Shown here one piece after another: positions 23,804 to 35,879 of a stretch of DNA of 64,000 nucleotides. Under the pieces are notes generated by a model, which saw only the letters and a program-made list of their open reading frames with translations, did not search any database and had not been told where the DNA came from. How positions within the stretch are numbered: position 1 is the stretch's first letter; every line of letters begins with the position of its first letter. Source of the stretch: Craterostigma plantagineum. Lineage: Eukaryota > Streptophyta > Magnoliopsida > Lamiales > Linderniaceae. Location of the stretch: positions 23,265,501-23,329,500 of the forward strand of contig JAPQWV010000012.1 of NCBI GenBank assembly GCA_027422505.1, given 5' to 3'. A program made the translations under genes and the position numbers.

Positions 23804-24259
23804 GTCGGGCTATTGACGGCGGCAACATTCATTCATTATACAACGATAAGCTTAGCTTAGACAAAAGAAGCAATCAACAGAAAGCTGCAAGCTTTGATGC
23901 AAGCAAAGAAAAGATCAAATAAAAGAAGCAGCTAAGAAAGAGAGTTATGGTAGACTATATATCGGAGCTACCTATTACATAAGAAGGGCCTATATATATA
24001 GTATGTAATATATCAATAAAGAAAGAAATAGCAGGAGATTGATGAGGTTGATGATAATGGATAAGGACTGAGGAATGGTTCAGCAGATATATAGGAATGT
24101 GTGAGGAGCTTTTTCATAAAATGCCATGTAATTGTAATGTTTTACCTACAGATAACTGTCGAGTGAGCACCACGTCATAGGTAGACCAGGCGAATGGAAA
24201 TGAAGATCAAATGAAAGATATTATCCGCTAATCATCTTTATTATTATATAGAAATCTAC
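23804..24259. other. upstream region of the F-box/kelch gene
   Basis: AT-rich promoter-side DNA of the minus-strand F-box gene. No coding or repeat structure was recognised. Confidence 0.5.
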
Positions 24260-24630
24260 GGGAAAATACTATTTGTATAAAAAATTTGTAACTCAACACC
24301 TCTGTCATAAATTATTTTAAATAACTACTCATTTGACCGTGTGTACCATTTTTTCAGTCTTGATGTACCTTTTTAGTAACACGTCATGCGTTTATGTGGT
24401 ACCCATATACGTTTTTACATGGTACCATAATGTATTATATGATGTACCATTTTCTCACTGTATTATGTACCACAATACGTTTGTATAGTACCTAAATGTG
24501 TTATATGATGTACTTTACGGCGAATCAGGTACCAATGTGCAAAAAATTTATTCTAATAGGTAACCTACATATAAAAACACTGACAGAGTACTAACTTGTA
24601 AGTTTTTATACAAATGATTATAGATTCCCC
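24260..24630. mobile_element. possible MITE with degenerate terminal inverted repeats
   Basis: The left end GGGAAAATACTATTTGTATA and the right end read on the other strand, GGGGAATCTATAATCATTTG continuing TATAAAAA, form an imperfect inverted repeat of about 35-40 bases. The interior repeats GTACCATTTT/GTACC words. I could not find a convincing target duplication, so the exact boundaries and superfamily are open. Confidence 0.45.
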
Positions 24631-24872
24631 TGATTATATTTTTGGGAACCAATTTATTTTTATATAGGGCCTAAATATGGTGAGAGTGGCCCCTACTGGG
24701 TGGGACCATGGGGTTGAATTTGAAACTACTCAAATTGAATAATAAATATCAGGCAGTTAGTATCTATATTCATTGTGATCTTAAATAGTAAGACTAAGAT
24801 ACAACAACATTAAGATCTTAAATAAAACTGAAGAATCTTTTCCATACCCTTGTGCAGATTTTATGAGGAATA

Positions 24873-27838
24873 TTAACTCACAGCAGAGGCCTCAGCATCC
24901 ATGTTAGTCGGCTTTGAATCAGCGGTATTGTTGCTATTGTAGGGCGGCTGTGGTTGTGGTGGTGCCGCTGCCGTGGGGTCCACTTCCATGGCGGCTGCCG
25001 CCACCGCACGGGGCGGTGAAGGTGGTTGCACAGCCACGTCGGGATATGCTGCCTTGAACCTCGCTCTCAGACCTTCGTCCACCAATCGTACGCCTGGCAA
25101 TTGGTTGCCCAGCGATAGCCATCTGAAGAATAATCGATGCATAGCAATAACAATATCATCATGTTTTCGAGCCCAAGAAATGCTGGCTATATGATGATGA
25201 TAGGAAGTCATGAATCTCATTCCGATTGGAAAAAATAGAGAAGAAAAGATGCTATTTATACCCAGCTTGTACGTTGTGCATCCTCGCAAAAAGCTCGAGC
25301 TTTCTTGTTCGAGGACTAACTCTTTCCAGCATTGCATACATCTAATGAATAACACACAAGACTCTCAGATGTGTTTAAAACATTATGATAAATAAGGCAG
25401 AATTGTTTCAAAAAATAATAAGTTAGTGTAGTAACCTCGTCGGGTTTGCGACTGGTCTCACGAACTTCAGCGACGATGACGTCAGTGTCGATGTTTCTAT
25501 TCACTTCAGGGTTTCCCTTCATTCCGACAAGGCAATGCTCCTTGCTGTGGTTAAGCCAATGGCCCGTTCGACCAGTTCTTATGATTCTTTGGAGTTGATT
25601 AGTTTTCACCCATATGATTTCCTCCACTCGCTTGTACCCCCAAAGCTCCAAACTGCAAACGTTTTAGTAAATCAGACGACTTTTCCTCTTTTTCTACTTC
25701 TTTTTTCTCTGATAAGAGAATAATACAGAGAAAAAAAAAGGTGTTAACCATTCACGTCCAAGCTCCATGGCACGCCCAGTGACCCAGAGAAATATTAGGC
25801 CGTCAGTTTGTAATGCTGGGACATTTAGGGACCTCATTTCGTCATCAGCCATGGTTCCATAAGGCAATTCCATATGGATATCCCAAGGAGGATCAGCCAT
25901 TATTACTCCAAATTGACCTAAAATGTCCATTCTAAAATTACGTATGTCGCAGTTGATCCACTGAGGTTCTCCGAGCTCAACTTCGGAGCAGTAGTGAGCA
26001 CTTTGAGGCTTTAAGGGCTTTGGCGGAGTCAAAGCAGTTTGCCCCATCATCATAGGCGATACGTCGGGTGTTGGGTCGAGCTCATAATGCACATACTTGC
26101 ACGTCTATAATAGGCAGATTTTACGAGTCGTTAGTTAGATCATTCTTCAACTCCACAGGGATCCTCGAAAACGGTCACATTATAGTACCAGAAGATATTA
26201 TTACCTTCATGTGACGGCAGGTATCAAGAAAAGAACAGTCCCCCAAGTTCACATCAGTGTGGGCAGCAATTATCCTCCGAAAATGAACCTAATCAAGCAA
26301 GAAAAAGACACAAGAAAACTAAGTCAACGGTTTTCTAGAGTGCATACAGACATTGGTCAAGAAGGCAATTTTTTTTTCAAGATCTGATCTTAGCGAACTG
26401 TAGAGATTTTACAATAATAGGTAGCTGAGTAATAAGATAAAGAGAAAGCTCCTCTATAAATGTACCTTCTCACAGGCAACGTAGGAACCAGATTGACGCC
26501 GGCAATCTTCTTTAGTTAAGGCCGAACAGTACTCTTTAACTTGAGAACCACCTTTGCTCTTGAACTGACAAACCATAACAAACACAATTGATCAAATTTC
26601 AGAAATTCGAGCTTTATCTCGAAAAAAAAAAAAACTCAAACAAAAACACTCCTCTGCATTACGAACTACCTACCAAATTAACCAAAAATATCCTTCATAC
26701 GATTACGAAACTAGGCTAAAGACTCCGCAAAGAAGAAAACCAACAAGAAGAGGAGAAAAAAACATACTTTAGCAGCGACAGCATTTTCCTTGGCGGTCGG
26801 CCGGTGAATCAAGTCCAAAAGCTCCTCACCCGTCTTCGACTTCTGCATTTCCTTAAAACTCTTCTTATTCAACAAAGCCTCAAGATCCTTCATTTCATCT
26901 TCTTCGGTCTTAGGCTTCATCGCAAGGGCACTACTGTTACTACCACTAGCACTTCCCATGGGCGGCACCATTTGCCGGAACATAGGAGGTGGGACCCCCA
27001 TACCCCTCGGCACCCCACCAATGATACCCCTGGGCCCCACACCCCTCGGCCCCATCATCGCCCACATATCATGTTGTTGAACAGCACCACCCATCCCACC
27101 GTTACCACCTAACCGTAAATTAGGACTCTTATTCGCTTCACTAACTATCCTATTCCCATCATCGCCCAACTGCTTAGTCTCGGGGAGCTCCTTCAGCAGC
27201 CTAGTCCTATCGATGTTCATCACCATAACCCTCGACTTCCCACTCACCACAAACTCATCCAACTCCACGCAACCATTATCCTCGGCCATTGACCTCAAAG
27301 CCATCTCAACAGCATTTATCCCACCAAACTCCCCTCCCAATTCCTTCAACGCCGCTTTTTCCGCCGCAGCCGCCGAAGGATCATTCTCCAATTTCCTCAA
27401 AACGGTGGAAGAATCAATCGGATTATAAGGAACCCTCTCCAACAAACAAACCGCCACCATCGACCTGACCACCGATAAAGGACCGCCGCACCCTTCAACG
27501 ACGGCCATTTCCGCGTCGGCGTTTGAGGGCCCCGAACCACCGACCGAAATTTTGGGGTTCTCGTGGGCCGACTTGGGAACCTGATGCGGTCTTCGACTGG
27601 GAGCCGAAGAAGGAAGGATTTGGGATAGAGGAGTGAACGGCGTTCGATTGAAGGAGGAGATGGTTCTCAGGGAGAGGTCGAGGGAGGAGACTAGATCTGG
27701 AACTAGGGTTTGTAAGGAGGCGATGAGTTCGAGCTGAGAGGCGTGGAGGGTTTCTGCTCGGGCTTCGAGCTGCTGCTTCGTTTGCTTTATCTTTGCGGAG
27801 ATCGACGACGATCCATCGTTTGTCTCTTGAGCGTCCAT
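24873..27838 (-). CDS. MTA: mRNA N6-adenosine methyltransferase MTA (METTL3-type)
   Basis: Seven exons (27838-26768, 26564-26466, 26288-26205, 26104-25749, 25652-25436, 25341-25262, 25122-24873) join in frame to 718 aa. This is the catalytic subunit of the nuclear m6A writer, which methylates adenosine in mRNA with S-adenosylmethionine and works with MTB and FIP37 (family knowledge). Exon 1 encodes the leader region, ending in [12 protein letters not shown]. Exons 2-3 carry two CCCH-type zinc-finger segments (about residues 369-425). The MT-A70 domain contains the catalytic DPPW (about 489-492), followed by [14 protein letters not shown] and [19 protein letters not shown]. The C-terminal tail is Pro/Ala-rich and longer than in Arabidopsis (685 aa, from memory). 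The frame stays open upstream to an ATG at 28000, so a 54-residue N-terminal extension cannot be excluded; I prefer 27838 because the family leader begins there. Confidence 0.96.
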
Positions 27839-28000
27839 AGCTCGATCTTCTAAGATGAGCCTACTATTCGATTCGATAATCGACGAAGATGAGTAGAAAA
27901 TCACGAATTTGAGTGGTGTTGAGTTTTGAATTCGTTGCTGTAATCTCTCCTCCTTATTGATGAACCGTGAAAAGGTTCTGGAGAAGGGTTTTGAGGTCAA

Positions 28001-29533
28001 AGTGGAGAGAATTGCATAGTCAAGTTTTAAAATTAGAATTGTAAAATTAGTTAAAACTAGTTCAAAACTAATCTAACTTTTTAAATTTTAATTATTGTTA
28101 TTTTCTATTTTCACCATAATTCTATCTAAATTATAATTTTTTATTACTATTATCTCACATTAGCCTATAAGTTATTAATAACTTTATTTTTTATCTCAAT
28201 TTATTTTTAGTAAGTTTATCCAAATAGCATATTATTGTGAAAATCAAAATATTTTATTATATGTATTAAATTGGGCATTTTTAAGCTTCTTCGTCCATCT
28301 TAACATGTTAAACTTCAGTTTTATTTTACGTTCGACTTGTTGCATATGTGTAGACGTATTCATTCGGTTTAAAATATTAGAAGATAACTGATGGTCAATC
28401 GAACCGTTGTTTATAGCGGTTGTTTATTTAATTCACAAACTGAAAAATGACGGTCATATTATCGTTGGTTTTAATACATTTTGTTCTTTTGTTGCTTTTA
28501 ACTCAACGATCGTATGATTGTTTTGTTATTATGTTTTTACTTGTAAATATTAGGGGCTTATTTTGGTTTTTTGCACTCTTTACTGTCGAATCTATATCCG
28601 CAATCTCTCGAATCTCTCTCAATTTTCTAAAGTTGAAATATAATTGTTTTTACGTTAGTAAAGAACTTCAAATTTATTTTTCAATTAGAAATGGATAAAC
28701 AAACAAAACTCATAGAAAATTTTAACGGGTTGTGAACGAAACCGACATCGGCTCCATCCAAATAAAAATAATTACAATTAGAAAAGTAGATTAATTTTGC
28801 ACTAGTTTAAAAAAGTTAATTAGTTTTGCAATTCAAGTTTTATAACTTACTATTTTTGCAATTCTGGATAATAATTCATGTTTGACGTTGAAGTCACTAT
28901 TAGTGAAGACTTGTTTCAGTTCAACTCAATTAATTAACAATTGGTCTATTCTTCTCATGCAAACTTTCAAACAAACCCAATTTCTTCCAATTTTGAACAT
29001 AGTTTATTCTTCACAACTCAATTGGATAAATTCAATAGCAATCATGATTTGATATGTTACACTTTTTATCACTATCATATCCATGTTGGCACACCAGCAA
29101 TCCATCAAATTTTATAGTTTGTGCCTGTATAAAATTATAATACGATTTGAATTATACCCAAGTGGATAAGTTAAGGAAGAATATTTGAACACATTGTAAA
29201 AAAATCTGGATTTATCGGAAATCTACAGAAGTGGGATTGATGTACTAATTTGGACAGAAATAACAAATAAGAAAAAAGAATAACGCTTTAATCATAACCT
29301 TAACCGCCAGATACAATTTGGTCCATCTTCAAACCGAAACCGACTATTTGGACCGTCAACCATATAAACACGTCTAATTACAATGTTTGATCTCTCAGAC
29401 AAATAACACTTGCAAGATTTACAAAGAAAAAAAAAAAGCTCTCCATTTCCACACCCTTGCATCATAGTACATGTAAGAAAATAAGTTAGTTTCCACCACC
29501 ACCATTGAATTAAGTAAAAAAAAAAAAGCCCAA
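28001..29533. other. AT-rich intergenic DNA between hydrolase 3' end and MTA 5' end
   Basis: Contains the promoter of MTA and the 3' UTR of the hydrolase gene. Very AT-rich; short open frames lack family features. No terminal-repeat element with a target duplication was found. Confidence 0.5.
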
Positions 29534-32500
29534 TCACGAACAACACGAACAATCGGCCCCGCAAAGGCACGGCCACGCGGAACACCTACACGAGCACCTC
29601 CTACACCGAGACGGGCAGCACCACAACGACCACGAGGGGCATTTTGGTAATTTCACCGTCCTCCGCCTCGGCCTCCACCCACACGAAAACACGAAAGGAC
29701 AAAAATTGCAGCAACGTCTTAGATTAAAATCGCAGCACTTTTCGCCATTGGGACGACGTTTGTTCTGGCGAATCTTCTCGAGAAGTGATTTAGTTGTGAC
29801 GTTTTCCAAGTTTCGAACGAAGGCGAAGAGTTGTCGAATGTAATCGGGGTAGATTTCTAAGTTGCAGTGTCCTCCTCCTTTGAGCCACAAAGGATCGTAT
29901 GGTACTCGGCATTTCTTCCATAGCTTTTCCCCGTGGACCCAACTAACCACGTCGTCTTCCATCCCCTGTGTGATTGAGAAAAAAAAAGATTTACCATTAA
30001 AATTTAAGGATACTCACAAAAGTGAAGTAATTTATGGACACAATGTATCAAAAACCTATTTTTTGGCCGAACTACATGATCATCACATGCCAACTAACTT
30101 CTGGATAGGTGTCAAAACGGGCCGGAGGGGCGGGCCGGCCAGTATATACTTATATATATTATTTAATACAATTAATTATTTTTTTATTTTTTGGCGGGCC
30201 TTCCCGCAGCCCGTCGGGACCATGCCGCCAAAGCCCATGGCCCGCACAGGCTTACCCGCCCAGGCCCGCTCCCTGCCAGGCGTAAACTTTTACAGCCCAC
30301 GGGCCCGTTTGGCAGTATTGTTTCTGGATAACTCCTACACGGTGTCAGAGTTGCTTGTTTGAAGATAAATCATACGTGGCGGTATCAAAACACCCAACTT
30401 GGTGATTTGCAATTTAAGGACATTAACTTTCAAAATTAAAGCACTTGCACAATTATATTTTATGCGCACCGTGTCATTAAATTGCTTCAATCTTGAAACT
30501 TAGTGTTCTTAAATTTCAACTTATTAAGTTGGGTATCCTGAATCTGACAGCCCCGAACTTACGGGCCAAAAATTTCAGTTGAGCCCTTTATCACAACACA
30601 AGTATAATCAATTTCCGGTCCTCGCATAAGATTCAGTTCGCATGCTCAGAGAGGTTAAGAAGGCACTCTTACATGTATCACGAGCACGGGGCACTTCACC
30701 TTCTCGATCTTGTTCACGTTCTGCATGCACGACACAAATCACGAGTAATTAAAATACGAAATTCATTGTCATGCTAATAAAACTAACCTTGTAGATGTCG
30801 CAACAGAGTCTGAAATTCACGTGGCAAAGAACTCGAAGGCCCGAGAGTATGGCGCTGTGTAGGACTACGCCCCTCAGCCTCGGGAGCTTAGCAGCCAAGT
30901 GCAACGTGGGCCCGCTTCCAACGGATTGCCCGTAAAGGATAATGTCTTCTTGCCCGATTCCATATTCTGTCTGAAGGCATTCGTATACGGCTTCTATGTC
31001 TGCGTACGTGTCGTATTCGCTCGCCTGATGGACAAACATTAAAAACACAACTTCAAGATTTAAATGGAAGATTCAACTGAAATCAAGAAACGTGAATTGA
31101 GAATTTAGGGTTCTTAGTGATGTGATGTACCTTACCAGTGGAAGCTCCATAACCAGAATAGTCGTACCTACGCAGAAGGAGAAACAAAGATTGGCAAGAT
31201 CTGTCTTTTAAATAAATTATGCATTCAAATAGCAGTAGATAATACACAAGTATAGAAAGAAATGAAGAGCGTAGGCGCTCACAAGAATGCACGATTTTCA
31301 GAAGCAACAAAGCTCCAAGAAAAGGTCTTTTTTTCATAACCATTGACATAGAGTAGTAATAAGTGAAACCAGTATTTTTCAGACGAGAGGAATGGATAAC
31401 ATTTTACTTTATTAAACTTCGCTATCGTAGGTGAAAGAAATGTGTTGTCCATGAAACTAATCTTTGTCAGAACCAACAGTCAATCCATTAATAAAAGGGT
31501 TAATTAAAGTTCAGGCCCCAATAGCATATTTAAGTTTGGGTTCAGGCCCCACTTGAATTTAATTTAGGCTAAAGGACCTAGTTTTCGAAAAGTTCAGTGA
31601 AAACTACCTAAAGGCTGCAAAAAGACATAAATATCCCTGACATATGCGAAATTTACCACAGGATACCTAAATGATCCGTTACAGCTGTCGAGATAATTAT
31701 AACAGTTTTGGGCTTAAAAAAACACTTCCATTCATTTGGATAACAAATTGTCTGTATTGAGTACAATATCGCATATATTTTGTAATAACTTTATCAATTA
31801 TAATACCAATACTAATAAACGAATAAATCAGACGAAAATACCTAAATGATGCATATTTAACGCGACATATGCCAAATCGACGAAAAAAATACTTAATATA
31901 ATGTGATGATATAAGACCCGAAGATATCTCCACGATTGTGATGATATAAGGTGAAATTATCGTTAATTTGATCATAAGTGTTGATAAATTTCAGATATTA
32001 GTGACGTTAATTGTGAGAAAATAATTGTTTTCCGTATAGCAGAAAATACCACGTTTCTTTTAATAAATAACAAATCATGTTGCAAAAGTAACATATCATT
32101 CAAAATAATACCGCTTCCTGCAATAACACATTCCTTACACTCAATCGATCGAAAGAAGAAATTCATGTTCCAAATTTGATCCAATCTCGACGTTACTAAC
32201 AGCACAAAGTTGTACCGGCTTCAATTTTTAATGGGTCTTCATACTCAAAGAGAATTTTCGAAGTTCATAAAGCACAAAAGCTTCAAACACAATTCGGAAA
32301 TTTCATTTAATACGGTGAAATCTCGACTTTAATGACCAGATAATGTAAATTCGACACAATTTCATCATGGGCCTTAGTTATCGACAATAATTATTGATGT
32401 TAATCATGGAATAATGAAGAATTTTGATGAGATCTAAGCGGACGTTTGCTAATTAAAATGGTTACTGAATAACACTTCATGCTTTCTGGGTAACAATTCT

Positions 32501-35500
32501 TGGAACAATAATACCATATGTCTTGATGTTTATAACAAATATTTCGGCAAAACGAACATATAGTGAGAAAATAATAACGACCCGTCACCCGTAAATAACA
32601 CATGTTTAGTGCCCCCAAAATAATGGTTTTAAGTTGAAAAAACATACGTTTAATAAGCTGAAAAATTCATGTTTGAAATTCGATCCAATCTCGACGTTAC
32701 TAACAGCAAACGTTGTATTGGCTTCGATTTTTCATGGGTCTTCATAATTAAAGAGAATTTTCGAGATTCATAAAGCACGAATGCTCCAAACATACGTTTA
32801 ATACGGTGAAATCTCGAGTTTAATGACCGAATAATGTAAATTCGACACAATTTCATCATGGGCCTTAGTTATCGACGACAATTATTGATGTTAATCATGG
32901 AATAATGAAGAATTTTGATGAGATCTAAGTGGTAAACGTTTGCTAATTAAAATGGTCACTGAATAACACTTCATGCTTTCTGGGTAACAATTCGTGGAAC
33001 AATAATACAATATGTCTAGATATTCATAACAAATATATCCGCAAAACGTAACATATAATGAGAGATTAATAACGACTCGTTACCCGTAAATAACACGTTT
33101 GCCAATAAAAAGTTGGTCGGTAACATTTTCTTTATTCTGAGTAACAATTCACGCAATTTGGGTAACATTTCGTTAAGAACATTCTAGGAGTTTCTAGAAT
33201 GTCAGAGATATTAACAGTACAATAACACATTGCCTGCAAATAATACCACATATCTGATAAAAAAATAACAATATACGCAATATTTATAACAAATTTGTAG
33301 CTACAAGTACCACAGAATAGCTAATCAATGCCACATTACTATTTCGATTAAATTTCGTTCATAAATTCATTTCGTTCGGTTATATAAGATTGAAATTCAT
33401 AGAAATAGATGATATGATGAAGCTAAATCACAAAATTTCTTTAAAAGACACGTTTTGCGAATGTTGATATCAATATGTGAAAGTTGAGATAAAATATCAT
33501 GTATAAATATAGCTATTCCTTCACAACATACACTAGTATCTCTTTTAATGAGACATAACATTACGAATTTTATCACAAACGTATTCAAAGTTTAAAATTA
33601 AACCACAAATATCATTTTATATGTCGTAAATCTGTATTTGATACATTCTCGAAGTTATTTGTTAAGGAATTTTAATAGGATGGTTCGTTATCGTCACCAG
33701 TACCAGATTGCCCGCATGTAATACTACATGTTTGCTATAAAATAACAATGCAAACCTAGCGAATAACGTGTTTACAGATTATGATACCACATAATAGGTT
33801 TCCAGTACCACATTACTAATTCGATTAATTTCGTTCATAAATGCACATTGATCGAGATTTACAAGATTAACAACTTGTAAATGTATGATTTGATCCATTT
33901 ATCACACCAAATTCCTTTAAAAGCCACATTGTTCGATGAAGGTGGATGATAGTGAAACGAGCCAGCAATTTGTAACACATAAACAACGTTCAGTAACATA
34001 ATTTAAGTAACCGGTAACAGTTAAATAGTTTTTAGTAACACAGCTCGATACCATATTGCCAAAATCCCCAAATCCCGCTCAAATCCACAAATCCCGCCCA
34101 AAATTTACCATGTATCGTAAATCCGTTTAAAACCCATATCTTTTGGAGCATTAACATGTTTACAGCTTGGGTTTATTGTTGCGAATGCCACCAATCTCCA
34201 TAAACACATAACCCTAAACCCCAGTACGATAACGGCAGCAATTTGTAACACATAAACAACGTTCAGTAACATAATTTAAGTAACCGATAACAGTTAAATA
34301 GTTTTTAGTAACACGGCCCGATACCATATTGCCAAAATCCCAAATCCAGCCCAAACCCCCCAAATCCCGCCCAAATCCAAAAATCCCGCCCAAAATTTAC
34401 CATGTATCGTAAATCCCCAAATTCCGCCCAAATCCCCAAATCCCCCAAATCCACAGTAATGTTTATTGTTTATTTAGTAACAACTCATGTACTTTTAGTA
34501 ACACTTTCGATAGAAAAAGTACATTTATATTTTATTTAGTAACAGTTCCACGTCAAATAAATCGAAACAGGTCTGCTAAAAAACATACCACATCAATACA
34601 TATGAAAACAAAAGTAGGCCGTAGTATAACACTTTAGATAAAAAAAGTAAAGGTTCGATTTCATATAGTAACAGTTCCATGCCAAATTATCGAAACAGCC
34701 TGCTAATAAAATACCATATCAATACTTATGAAAAACAAAAGGAGATCAGAATATACCACGTCGGATATTCCAAGTAACTTTTGAGGTAGTAACAATTAAG
34801 TGCCCCAAATTATCGTAACAGGTCTGCTAAGAAAATAAAATAACACATCGATGCTTAAAACAAAAATACATCATAATATACCATCTTAGAAAATCCAAGT
34901 AACGTTTCTATTTCATGAAGTAACAGTTCTGTGCCAAAATTATCGAAACAGGTCCGTTAAGCAAAATACCACAACAATACTTTTGAGAAACAAATTAGGT
35001 CATAATATACCAAAAATGACCAAATCGATTATAAGTTAACTTTTGTATCATGATACACTTTGTTCGTACGTTTATAACACGAAAACATAAATCAGTAACA
35101 AGAATGCATAAAATAGTAACACTTATTCCAGATGAATCTATGCCTTCCATACGACCACTTTCACACAACATACGTTTCAAAATTGATGAGGTGACGATTG
35201 TTCAAAATTGACAGAGCCTATGAAATGCCCAAACGATGGGTACCTCGAATACACAAAGATTAGCTGCAATTGCTACGAAAATATAGTTCGATTTGGCCCA
35301 TTTTTTTCTCAAATTTCAAACCGTATAAAAATTCATCAAAATTCATACATCGTACTTCAGCAATATCAGATAAAATCCTACGTGAACACGTTGAAATTGA
35401 TTGGTTGATGGGGTAGTCGATTGTGCTTGATTCTGCGAAAACTGGGTTTCGATTAGCCGAATATATATAAAAATGCATAAAAAAACAGTTTACTATCGGG

Positions 35501-35828
35501 AAGTAACATTTTATCAGTTTAAAGTAACGTGTTTGGTTATTACGGTAACAAGTCGTCAGATCTTTGTAACGTAAATATCGCGTCGAATACCACTTCAGAG
35601 AACCCTTTACGAAGGGTATTTTAGTAAAAATATAGTTTGGGCCTTTACCTTTGAATTTTTTAAAAAACTGGTCCTTTAAACTAAAGATTATTCTGACAGG
35701 GCCTGATCACTAAATTGAAACTTTTCTAGGGCCTGATCCGTAATTGCCCCTTAATAAAAGCAAAGATTTTTTTGAAGTTTCAGATGCAAGCATTAAAGTG
35801 TTGTGCCCAGAATGCAGAAGCTTTTAAG

Positions 35829-35879
<51 letters not shown>

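Noticed and set aside
29292..29585. Minus frame beyond the hydrolase stop codon
   Set aside because: Different frame from the Cys-rich tail and lies in the 3' UTR; the TGA at 29534 ends the supported gene.
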